Shown in pieces: positions 7,012-14,474 of a DNA stretch of 44,520 nt. Below the pieces are notes generated by a model. It did no database searches, had not been told where the DNA came from, and saw only the letters and a program-made list of their open reading frames with translations. Position 1 is the stretch's first letter; each line of letters starts with the position of its first letter. Location of the stretch: the NCBI RefSeq assembly GCF_004168285.1, contig NZ_SEWF01000038.1, positions 1-44,520 on the forward strand. Reading direction: 5' to 3'. The stretch comes from Emticicia agri. GTDB taxonomy: Bacteria; Bacteroidota; Bacteroidia; Cytophagales; Spirosomataceae. The position numbers were made by a program, and so were the translations under genes.

Positions 7012-9312
7012 ATGGTAAACCAACCAATTAGCCAAAGCACATATTTAAAGTATACGGGAGCATATGTAGTACTTTCTTTTATATGTTTGTTATGCCTGTT
7101 CTGGAAATTTTTATTTTCAGACAGTTACTTGCTTTTTAAAGATATTGGAAACGATTCCTATTATCAAGCATATGCCTATTTGAAAGCCATTAACGCTCTG
7201 CCGCTGAAAAATAAATTTCTCAGTTGGTCTTTTTCTTTTGGTACAGGACAGTTGGTTTCGGGTATTTATACTGGCAATATTTTTAACTGGCCTCTGTTTT
7301 TTATAGATAGCGCCTCTATTGCTAAAGGTATGTTATTTATGGAATGTCTGAAGTTATTCCTGACGGGTTTTATTTATTTCAGGTATCTGATAAACAAAGC
7401 ATACCATCCGCTGATAAGTGTTTTCGGGGGCTGTCTGGTCATGCTGTCTTCCTTTATGGTAATCAATGCTGGATGGTTCACCTATTTTAGCTATTTTGGC
7501 TTTTTGTGGGTACTCTGGTTATTCTCTTTGGAACAGCTGTTAAAAGGCAGGTTATACTGGTTGATAGTAGCTGTTTTACTAACCGCTATAGACCAGAGTT
7601 ACAATTTATATATATTCGGATTATTCAGTTTAGCCTATTTTTTACTTCATAATTATAGTTTTAAAACCTGGAAACAAATATTATTAAGACTAAGCATTAC
7701 TTATTTATATGGTATTGGTATAGGAGCAGTTTTATTGGGGGCTAACTTATTTATCATCAGTCATAGTCCCCGATTCGACCCACAATACAGTTACTTTAAG
7801 GAGTTGATACAAGTCCCTATGTTTGAACTGATTTCTTTAGAAGAATTAAAGACTGCTTTTTTTAGATTATTTAGTAATAACATTGAAGGTATCGGGGATA
7901 ATTTTACTGGTTGGAACAATTATATAGAAGCACCTTTATTTTTTATAAGTAGTTTGGGGTTACTTTTGCTAACTCAGTATTTACATAAAAGAGGGACAAA
8001 ACTATATGTGAAGCATATCCTGATCTGCGTTGCCATTCTTTTTCTACTATTGTTCCCATTTTTTAGAGCTTCTATATGGCTATTTTCAGCGAATTATTAT
8101 AGAATTCTCTCTTTTTGTATAGGCCTATTGCTATTTGAAGCGGGTTTAAATATTCTTGACTATACATTTTTTCAAAAATTTCAGCTTCATACAAAACTTC
8201 TGTTCTACAACTTCTCGGCTATTTTGGTTCTGTTTTTTTTCTTTACAGCATTAGAAAGTCTTTTTTACTATAAAGCCCTTTTGTTGATCATCTTATTCTT
8301 CATTTTGCTCTTGTATTCGACCAGAAAACAGAACAAAACTTTTCTCCTAAGTATGTTTGGATTGGCATTGGTGGACAGTATTGTTGAATCCTATGCCTCA
8401 ATTAATTTAAGGCCTATCGTGACTACGGCTGATCTGAAAGGAAAAAAAGGATTCAATGATTTTTCGCAAGATGCTGTCAACTGGATTCATTCCATTGATA
8501 GAGGATTTTACCGGATGGAAAAAGACTTTTCTTCTGGAGATGCCAAAGTATTTAGTACCAATGATGCTATGATTCAGGGATTCAAAGGTACTAAAGTATA
8601 TACCTCTTTTAATCACCTGTCTTATATCAATTATCTGAAGGGTATGGAGGAAATTAAATTTGAGTCGGAATATACTACCAGATGGCTTACAGGTAACCTA
8701 GATAAGTTTGAAATGCTTGATAACTTGGCTGTAAAATACATGATAAGCAATGGGATTTTTGACTGGACGCAAGTAGGCTACCAGCTAGTTAAAACATTCA
8801 ACAAGGTCAAGGTATACCGAAATCCCGGGTATAAGCCTATGGGAACGGTATTCAATAATATCATTTCAGAAGCAGATTATGGCAACTTGCCTCTGGAAAA
8901 AAAACGCACTTTGATCAAAGAATATGTGGTAATACCTGATAAAATGGTTGACAAAATAGCGGAAGTTGCTTCTAATACTCCAACGCTTACATCTGTAGAT
9001 AGAACTGATGCACACTTAGATATTCTCACTTATGATCATAATCATATTTTAGGAAAAGTGCGTAACAAAGACTTAGCAGTAGTATACTTTTCTATCCCTT
9101 TTGACGAGGGATGGCATATTGAAATAGATGGAAAAGAAACGGAGAAATTTATAGCCAATTATGGAATGACAGGAATACTCTTGGCGCCAGGTAAACATAG
9201 CATACAATTATACTATAAATTGCCTTATTTAGAGATTTTGATAGTTATAAGTGTGTCATCAGTCGTTAGTTTGTTTTTTTTAAGAAAGCACTTATTTTCA
9301 GTTTTAGTCTAA
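7012..9312 (+). CDS. YfhO-family multi-pass membrane protein (GT-C-like)
   Basis: This 766-residue integral membrane protein has about 12 hydrophobic helices up to residue 460, a soluble extracytoplasmic domain (about 480-735), and a final helix near the C-terminus followed by RKH. The first loop has the acidic motif FKDIGNDSYYQAY, as in GT-C-type glycosyltransferases, where such Asp residues bind the lipid-linked donor. The C-terminal segment DEGWHIEIDGK...LAPGKHSIQLYY is characteristic of the YfhO family. Known Gram-positive members glycosylate teichoic acids. Here the likely job is adding sugars outside the cytoplasmic membrane, perhaps to the neighbouring secreted proteins or the surface polymer. 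It starts 1 base after the stop of the preceding gene, indicating translational coupling. Substrate unknown. Confidence 0.85.
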   Translation: MVNQPISQSTYLKYTGAYVVLSFICLLCLFWKFLFSDSYLLFKDIGNDSYYQAYAYLKAINALPLKNKFLSWSFSFGTGQLVSGIYTGNIFNWPLFFIDSASIAKGMLFMECLKLFLTGFIYFRYLINKAYHPLISVFGGCLVMLSSFMVINAGWFTYFSYFGFLWVLWLFSLEQLLKGRLYWLIVAVLLTAIDQSYNLYIFGLFSLAYFLLHNYSFKTWKQILLRLSITYLYGIGIGAVLLGANLFIISHSPRFDPQYSYFKELIQVPMFELISLEELKTAFFRLFSNNIEGIGDNFTGWNNYIEAPLFFISSLGLLLLTQYLHKRGTKLYVKHILICVAILFLLLFPFFRASIWLFSANYYRILSFCIGLLLFEAGLNILDYTFFQKFQLHTKLLFYNFSAILVLFFFFTALESLFYYKALLLIILFFILLLYSTRKQNKTFLLSMFGLALVDSIVESYASINLRPIVTTADLKGKKGFNDFSQDAVNWIHSIDRGFYRMEKDFSSGDAKVFSTNDAMIQGFKGTKVYTSFNHLSYINYLKGMEEIKFESEYTTRWLTGNLDKFEMLDNLAVKYMISNGIFDWTQVGYQLVKTFNKVKVYRNPGYKPMGTVFNNIISEADYGNLPLEKKRTLIKEYVVIPDKMVDKIAEVASNTPTLTSVDRTDAHLDILTYDHNHILGKVRNKDLAVVYFSIPFDEGWHIEIDGKETEKFIANYGMTGILLAPGKHSIQLYYKLPYLEILIVISVSSVVSLFFLRKHLFSVLV

Positions 9313-9532
9313 TACAAAATAGAATAGAAGTGCACCACAGACATCTATTGGACGAAGCATATAAGGAGACTGTAAATGAAACTGTGTCAATTAAATCAAT
9401 AGTTTCTCCTGTTATAGGTTTAATTCAATATTAGCTTCTTATAGAAAGAAATATACCGTTTAATAATTTATTTTGGCAGTTCAAGGTATCATCCCTATTT
9501 TTGCTTTTAAATTTAAATACACATTAGGTTGG

Positions 9533-9568
9533 AAAGTCGCAGGATATTATTTTGTGACTTTTTTATTT
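9533..9568 (+). terminator. Intrinsic terminator
   Basis: The stem AAAGTCGCA (9533-9541) pairs with TGTGACTTT (9553-9561) with one G-T wobble and runs into six or more T. It lies 220 bases after the YfhO-type gene and may end that operon. Confidence 0.65.
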
Positions 9569-9628
9569 TAGTTATTAGTTAGAAGAGAAATTTCATAATA
9601 TGATTGCTTTAGTAGGATAAAGTTAAAT

Positions 9629-9660
9629 AGCAGGGTAGCAATATTTCCCTGCTTATTTTG
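9629..9660 (+). terminator. Intrinsic terminator
   Basis: The stem AGCAGGG (9629-9635) pairs with CCCTGCT (9647-9653) and is followed by TATTTT. It is the second terminator in 130 bases, with no gene between. Confidence 0.6.
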
Positions 9661-9734
9661 TATAAAGGCTTGGACTACTTTTACTGCCTTTACCATTCTA
9701 TCAAAAATCTTTAGGAGTTAATCAGAGAACTAAA

Positions 9735-10004
9735 TTAATTTAATGGGAGGCAAGGCAAGGTCTTGAGATTTGTATTGTGCGCTATTATTCGCCCTTTTAA
9801 ATAACAGAACTGGTTCTTTAAGGCTTCATATCCTTTTATATCTTTTCCTTCCTGTCTATGTAAAGTAATCTGCTCATTAATCATCTCTAATCCAGCACTG
9901 ATGGTCTGTAGATGTTCTGACAAATTAATGCCGTTTTCAATATCTTCAATTGTTTCCCGGTAGATATAATATATAGTTTGAACGATTGTAAGGGAGAGGG
10001 GCAT
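9735..10004 (-). CDS. Small hypothetical protein, probably helical
   Basis: This 89-residue product is not recognised. Most of it is predicted helix with regular charged and hydrophobic spacing: ETIEDIENGINLSEHLQ, then AGLEMINEQITLHRQEGKDI, then YEALKNQFCYLKGRIIAH. This looks like a short helical bundle or coiled-coil protein. No signal peptide or membrane span is visible. The composition is protein-like, but there is no neighbour on the same strand to give context. Confidence 0.45.
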   Translation of the reverse strand: MPLSLTIVQTIYYIYRETIEDIENGINLSEHLQTISAGLEMINEQITLHRQEGKDIKGYEALKNQFCYLKGRIIAHNTNLKTLPCLPLN

Positions 10005-10375
10005 ACAAAATCCTGAATCGATTGATTAATTGCTAAATAAAATCTTTATTTTTTAATAGCAAGAATGATGCTATTTCTTCATAAAAAAGTTAATTAGCAA
10101 TAATGGAATTCATCGTTTCTAAGAAGGCGATATTGCTTGCCGAGAGCAAGAATAAAAATATAAAAAGAAATAAATTAACTATTTAAAGAACTATTCAAAA
10201 TGAATAGCCGTATAATAAATTTTTTAGTTTATATGATGGATTTGTTATATTTTTAGTGAGGGAATTTAATAATTTTTTCTTTTAGTTACTATTAAAATAT
10301 TCCTGAATTTCTATTTTGGAAGTAAGGTAGTATTATGTTCAGTAAATGAAATTTTTAGAAACTTTCATGAATCAG

Positions 10376-10410
10376 ATAAACAGGACAGCTTATCGTCCTG
10401 TTTATTTTTT
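10376..10410 (+). terminator. Strong intrinsic terminator, first of three
   Basis: An 11-bp perfect stem (10376-10386 with 10395-10405) with an 8-base loop merges into a T-run (TTTATTTTTT). Confidence 0.8.
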
Positions 10411-10503
10411 GAGCCGAATAATAAAATTTTGTTTTAATTTTCAAAGATTCTTTACAGTTTTATGCTCATGCTTAAACCGGGTTAGTTTAACGCAGTTAAT
10501 GAG

Positions 10504-10541
10504 TAATAAAAACGCAGAATCATGTCCTGCGTTTTTTATTT
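10504..10541 (+). terminator. Intrinsic terminator, second of three
   Basis: AAAAACGCAG (10507-10516) pairs with CTGCGTTTTT (10527-10536), followed by TATTTTT. The A and T flanks make it potentially active in both directions. Confidence 0.75.
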
Positions 10542-10627
10542 TTAGGCTCATAGATACTATTTTATTCATTCATACCTATTCAACTATTAAGGCCTTTTTT
10601 AGTTATAGCAAAAGTTGTTCCCTAATA

Positions 10628-10657
10628 GGAGCTACTCTTTGGGTAGCTCATTATTTT
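10628..10657 (+). terminator. Intrinsic terminator, third of three
   Basis: GAGCTAC (10629-10635) pairs with GTAGCTC (10643-10649), loop of 7 bases, followed by ATTATTTTT. Confidence 0.7.
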
Positions 10658-10735
10658 TAAATATAAAGTATTAGTACTTGAGTTAAATCCATTTAAAAGT
10701 CAGAATTATAAATTACTCTAACATATAAACACTCT

Positions 10736-11245
10736 ATGCTCAATTTAAAAGAAACCGATAAAGCGGAAGTTTTTAGCCAGGTAAGATTATTTATCCAAAA
10801 TAAAGGATTTATCATCGTTAATGAAGATGCTTCTCGTCCTTGGGGAGGATTTCTCGTGATAGATGAAACTCAGGCTTCTCAATTTATTGAAACTTTCTTC
10901 CCACAATTTTCAGTAAATGATTTTGCAGGATTCGGGAAATTAAGTCCTAAAATTTTATTGGTTGCCCCACAATCACGCCTTTCCTGGCAATACCACTTTC
11001 GTCGCTCTGAAATCTGGACAGTAATAGGTGGAAATGCAGCTATTGTAAGAAGTGATACGGATGCACAAACACCGCAAGAAAGTCTGCCTTTAGGTAGTAC
11101 AGTAAACCTGAAGCAGGGAGAGCGACATCGATTAATTGGAGTAGATGAATGGGGTATCATTGCCGAAATATGGCAACACACTGATGCTCATAATCCTTCA
11201 GATGAAGAGGATATTGTAAGGGTGCAAGATGATTTTGGCCGCTAA
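10736..11245 (+). CDS. Cupin protein of the mannose-6-phosphate isomerase type
   Basis: This 169-residue single cupin resembles the isomerase domain of type II phosphomannose isomerase/mannose-1-phosphate guanylyltransferase; Bacteroidota homologues are sometimes labelled phosphoheptose isomerase. Visible motifs: RPWGGF near residue 39, LSWQYHFRRSEIWTVIGG (about 82-99) with the His and Glu expected to bind metal, and LKQGERHRLIG...IAEIWQH (about 122-146), the second metal-binding half. It probably interconverts fructose 6-phosphate and mannose 6-phosphate, feeding the ManC enzyme 1 kb downstream. That ManC lacks its own isomerase domain, which fits a separate enzyme. Transcription is independent: three terminators precede it and a minus-strand gene lies between it and manC. 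No phosphomannomutase gene is in the window. Confidence 0.75.
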   Translation: MLNLKETDKAEVFSQVRLFIQNKGFIIVNEDASRPWGGFLVIDETQASQFIETFFPQFSVNDFAGFGKLSPKILLVAPQSRLSWQYHFRRSEIWTVIGGNAAIVRSDTDAQTPQESLPLGSTVNLKQGERHRLIGVDEWGIIAEIWQHTDAHNPSDEEDIVRVQDDFGR

Positions 11246-11329
11246 CTAAGAAAAGGCGTTTTGCTTATTTGTCAGGATAAAAGTACTGACTTAGGTAATT
11301 TCAGATATTCAGATAATAGTTTAATAGTG

Positions 11330-11986
11330 CTACTTACTTGGGAAACGCAATTTTCTTATTGCCTGATATAGGATAACTTTTGTCTGAAGGCTATGATAAG
11401 CAAATATGGACCATTTAAAATGACTGATTAAAAAATATATATCTTTACTTTTTATGGAAATAAGTTTATTGTTCAATATATTTATGTTTTCAGTACTTTC
11501 TTCGAAGAGCCGAATTTGTTCTTTTAAGTTTTTAATTGTATTTAGTACTTGGTCAGTTTCTGAGATTTTCCTTTCTGATAAGGACTCTTCTAAAAAATAT
11601 AAAGCCTGGTCATGACTTAATCCTATTTCGCCAGCTATATTTTTTATCGTATCCCAGGTTCTTGATTTTTTTGATTCAAAATGAGCATTGAGTTCTTTAA
11701 AGTATTTTTTTGAGAGAAATACTCTTTCTCCTCTATTCAATAGGAGCGCTATTCTATTCCATAATTCATTGGCTTCAATAACAACAATGGTGCCTTCCTG
11801 CTTTGCAGAAAAGATAAGTTTTTTTGTTCTTTTTGTATAGTTTTGACTTAAATGATCTTGGTCAATAATCATAAAAAAGTCCATCTGAGGAATAGTCAAT
11901 GCCAATAATTTGGGTAGTCTGAGGTAGGTCTCGAAATCAATAAACCAGTTTTTATTTTTGGTTTCAAGCGATCTTATTTTGGACAT
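11330..11986 (-). CDS. Hypothetical protein, no recognised family
   Basis: This 218-residue cytoplasmic protein has no signal peptide. The N-terminal half has alternating strands and helices (DFFMIIDQDHL, then GTIVVIEANELWNRIALLL), suggesting an alpha/beta domain. The middle is helical, with GEIGLSHDQALYFLEESL resembling a helix-turn-helix or UBA-like element. A coiled-coil-like stretch follows at about 145-170 (NTIKNLKEQIRLFEEST), and the C-terminus is Lys/Arg-rich. It lies between the cupin and manC but on the opposite strand, ending 84 bases from the cupin stop, so it is not in their operon. It could be a regulator, but nothing proves this. Confidence 0.6.
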   Translation of the reverse strand: MSKIRSLETKNKNWFIDFETYLRLPKLLALTIPQMDFFMIIDQDHLSQNYTKRTKKLIFSAKQEGTIVVIEANELWNRIALLLNRGERVFLSKKYFKELNAHFESKKSRTWDTIKNIAGEIGLSHDQALYFLEESLSERKISETDQVLNTIKNLKEQIRLFEESTENINILNNKLISIKSKDIYFLISHFKWSIFAYHSLQTKVILYQAIRKLRFPSK

Positions 11987-12248
11987 CCAATTGATTTTAA
12001 TAAATGTAATAAATTGAAAATTTTGTTAAAGCTTCGAGTGTATACGTTTTGCATGGAACTATGCTATTAATATGCTTATTCAGCTTATTTTATCCTGATT
12101 AAAATACTACCTGACAAAAATTATTGTCCCTATCTCATAAATATAAACAAGGCTAATATATTTAGCGAGATTTTATAGAATAAATTTTAAATCAAAATTG
12201 ATTTTTGCTAATCTACCCAAAAATTATTTTAACATTCCAAAGATTATT

Positions 12249-13316
12249 ATGAAGAACAATTATGTAGTTATTATGGCAGGAGGTGTCGGAACCCGGTTCT
12301 GGCCTTTTAGCCGCAGTACCAATCCCAAGCAATTCCATGATGTTTTAGGAGTAGGCAGAACCATGATTCAACAAACTGTTGAGCGTTTTGAAGGAATCTG
12401 CCTACAAGAAAATATCTATATTGTTACCAGCGAAGAGTATTATGACTTATGCAAGCAACAATTACCCTACCTATCAGATGACCAGATATTATTAGAGCCA
12501 AGTCGTAGAAATACAGCTCCTTGCATTGGCTATGCTTGTTATAAAATTGCTTCTAAAAATCCTGATGCCAATATAGTAGTAGCACCAGCCGATCATATTA
12601 TTTTGAAAGAAGAAGATTTCCGGAAGCGAATCAGCATGGCGCTTCAGTATTCTGAAACAAACGAGGTATTAATTACCTTAGGTATTCAACCTACTCGTCC
12701 GGATACTGGCTATGGCTATATTCAGTTCACAGAATCAGGAGAGGATATTAAGCGAGTAAAGACTTTTACAGAGAAGCCCAATTTAGAATGGGCTATTAAG
12801 TTTGTGAAAAGTGGTGAGTTTGTCTGGAATGCCGGAATTTTCATCTGGAATGTACAGACCATTAAGAAAGCCTTTGAACTGTTTTTGCCCGAAATGGCTG
12901 AAGCCTTTGATGGAATCAACGATGAGTTTTATTCAGGCAAAGAAGCTGATGCTTTGAAAAAGGCATATCCACAATGCAAAAATATCTCAATTGATAATGG
13001 CGTAATGGAAAAAGCCGAGAATGTATTTGTAGTACTTTCAGATATTGGCTGGTCTGATTTGGGTACCTGGAAGTCGCTTTATGATATTTCAGCCAAAGAT
13101 GAAGATCAGAATGTCATAGATGGCCGGGCCTTATTATATGATACAAAGAATTGTATTATCAAAACGCCTCATGAGCGATTAGTAATAATCAATGGCTTAG
13201 ATGGATATATTGTAGCCGAATACGACAATGCATTAATGATTTGCAAAAAAGAAGATGAACAGAAAGTAAAAGAATTTGTAGCAGTAGCCGGTACAAAGGG
13301 AAAGGAATTTGTATAG
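12249..13316 (+). CDS. manC: Mannose-1-phosphate guanylyltransferase
   Basis: This enzyme makes GDP-mannose from mannose 1-phosphate and GTP. I start it at 12249 because MKNNYVVIMAGGVGTRFWPF is the normal family N-terminus; an upstream ATG at 12198 would add 17 unconserved residues. Motifs in order: nucleotide-binding AGGVGTRFWPFSRSTNPKQF, EPSRRNTAPCIGYA, PADHII, FTEKP, WNAGIFIW and SDIGWSDLGTW. At 355 residues it is the single-domain form without the C-terminal isomerase, so the cupin at 10736 probably supplies that step. The product feeds Gmd and Fcl at 31397-33514. A strong terminator follows, so manC is a separate unit from the wzc operon. Confidence 0.95.
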   Translation: MKNNYVVIMAGGVGTRFWPFSRSTNPKQFHDVLGVGRTMIQQTVERFEGICLQENIYIVTSEEYYDLCKQQLPYLSDDQILLEPSRRNTAPCIGYACYKIASKNPDANIVVAPADHIILKEEDFRKRISMALQYSETNEVLITLGIQPTRPDTGYGYIQFTESGEDIKRVKTFTEKPNLEWAIKFVKSGEFVWNAGIFIWNVQTIKKAFELFLPEMAEAFDGINDEFYSGKEADALKKAYPQCKNISIDNGVMEKAENVFVVLSDIGWSDLGTWKSLYDISAKDEDQNVIDGRALLYDTKNCIIKTPHERLVIINGLDGYIVAEYDNALMICKKEDEQKVKEFVAVAGTKGKEFV

Positions 13317-13367
13317 GATTGAAATAAGTCCAACATGGATATTTTCTATCAATAAATGATGAAAAGA

Positions 13368-13405
13368 GAAAAAGAAACCTTAATGCTTTTTTAAGGTTTC
13401 TTTTT
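13368..13405 (+). terminator. Intrinsic terminator of manC
   Basis: A 13-bp perfect stem (13371-13383 with 13391-13403) with a 7-base loop, rich in A and T at its base, ends in a T-run. It lies 55 bases after the manC stop. Confidence 0.85.
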
Positions 13406-14355
13406 AGGGTTAACCAGCTATGGGCAGGTTTCAGGTATAGGATATATTCAACGCCTCTTGTGCCTAAGACACGACCTGAATGATAAACTTTTTATCATTT
13501 TTCAAGAAGGTAAGCCATTACTGAATATTGTTAGCATTATTGGCTAAGTCGCATATGCCTAACTCTCACAATAAAGTCAAATAGCAACTCCCGATTTCTG
13601 TAAATAAAAAGATGGCGTCTTTTATACTATTATTAGACTTACTTAAAAGAAACTTAAACCTTCTAAGAAGGTAAATAGAGAAAAAATGCTCAAACTTTAT
13701 ACTCCAAATTGAGTAAGAACGAATATAAATTAGTTAAAAATATCTAAGTACTTAAATTGAATTATTTTGTGAAAAAACATCCATATATATAGGCTTGAAA
13801 TGCGTTCTGTTTTAGTAAGATTCTAAGATGATTTTTAAATATATAGAATATTGAATTTATGAATACTATACATATATATTTTGGGAGATAATTTTGAATA
13901 ATAGTTTAAAAAGACAAACATCAAATAGGCATTAATATATTTAGTTTTAAATAATTTTGATTTTAACTGATTTTAAAATATAAAAATATTCTATAAATCA
14001 TAGTGTGTACATTATACCAAAAGAAGTAATGATTGTACAATTCAAAGAAAATCGACCAAATAATAAATTTATCTTGATTTTGTGTTTTTTTATTCTTTAT
14101 ATTTGACTTAAAGATAGATGTGGCTATAATAAAGCAGTAAATGTGGCTAAGAAAGAGGTCTTCGGAAATTATATTAATTTACTCACTATATGTAAATTAA
14201 ACCCTACTCAACTTTCTTAATAAATAATATTATTCGATTAAATATAGTATGACTTAAAGCTTCTCATATTTGGGGATGCTTGATGCTATATTATAGTATT
14301 ATTATATAAGAATAAAATGCATTAAAATAATTTTTTATTTAAAATTTATAAAACT
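13406..14355. other. 950-base leader region before the polysaccharide operon
   Basis: Very AT-rich DNA with stops in all frames and no recognised gene. It holds a candidate promoter (14074-14105). I find no clear riboswitch or antiterminator motif, and no UpxY-like regulator gene. A region this long before a polysaccharide operon commonly holds regulatory sites, which is an inference here. Confidence 0.5.
14074..14105 (+). promoter_or_regulatory. Candidate promoter of the polysaccharide operon
   Basis: TATATTTG at 14098-14105 matches the -7 element TAnnTTTG, with TTG at 14074-14076, 21 bases upstream. The start would be near 14112, giving a leader of about 245 bases to the microprotein at 14356 and 360 bases to wzc. 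Match by eye only. Confidence 0.4.
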
Positions 14356-14445
14356 ATGCTGATTGATATAGCTGTCTTGATTTTTATATTAATCGCAGTA
14401 TTATTTATTAATGCTGAGCGTCGTAATAAATCGGTTGAAGATTAA
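14356..14445 (+). CDS. Putative 29-residue single-helix membrane microprotein
   Basis: An ATG-to-TAA frame encodes MLIDIAVLIFILIAVLFINA then ERRNKSVED: one hydrophobic helix of about 17 residues followed by a short basic and polar tail, the design of a bitopic inner-membrane microprotein. It ends 29 bases before the wzc start codon on the same strand, so it would be the first gene of the polysaccharide operon. No strong ribosome site is visible, as is usual in this phylum. Its position suggests a partner or regulator of the Wzc membrane domain, but this is inference; a leader peptide is the alternative. Confidence 0.45.
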   Translation: MLIDIAVLIFILIAVLFINAERRNKSVED

Positions 14446-14474
14446 TCTTATAAACAACAAAACCTTTGAAGTGA

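Larger units (their letters stand above)
9313..9734. other. Intergenic region with two intrinsic terminators
   Basis: No gene seen. At about 9370-9400 the sequence GGAGACTGTAAATGAAACTG followed by TGTCAA resembles IS256-type element ends, but no partner end or transposase remnant is visible. Two hairpins with T-runs at 9533 and 9629 end transcription from the left. Confidence 0.5.
10005..10735. other. Gene-poor stretch with three consecutive terminators
   Basis: A reading frame of 104 codons crosses this region, but it is Phe/Ser/Cys-rich, has no domain character, and runs through three hairpin-plus-T-run structures (10376, 10504, 10628), so I do not accept it as a gene. About 130 and 120 bases separate the hairpins, long enough for small RNAs but too short for ordinary genes. 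Confidence 0.55.

Noticed and set aside
10346-10660. A 104-codon plus-strand open frame.
   Set aside because: It runs through three terminator hairpins with T-runs and has Phe/Ser/Cys-rich, domain-free content; better explained as non-coding.
10879-11181. A 100-codon minus-strand frame inside the cupin gene.
   Set aside because: It overlaps the conserved metal-binding boxes of the cupin; an antisense shadow.
12198-12248. Upstream ATG extending manC by 17 residues.
   Set aside because: The added residues are not family-like; the ATG at 12249 gives the normal N-terminus with the nucleotide-binding motif 10 residues in.
13406-14355. Possible invertible promoter in the long leader, as in Bacteroides capsule loci.
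   Set aside because: I found no inverted repeat pair of useful length flanking the candidate promoter, and no neighbouring invertase gene.
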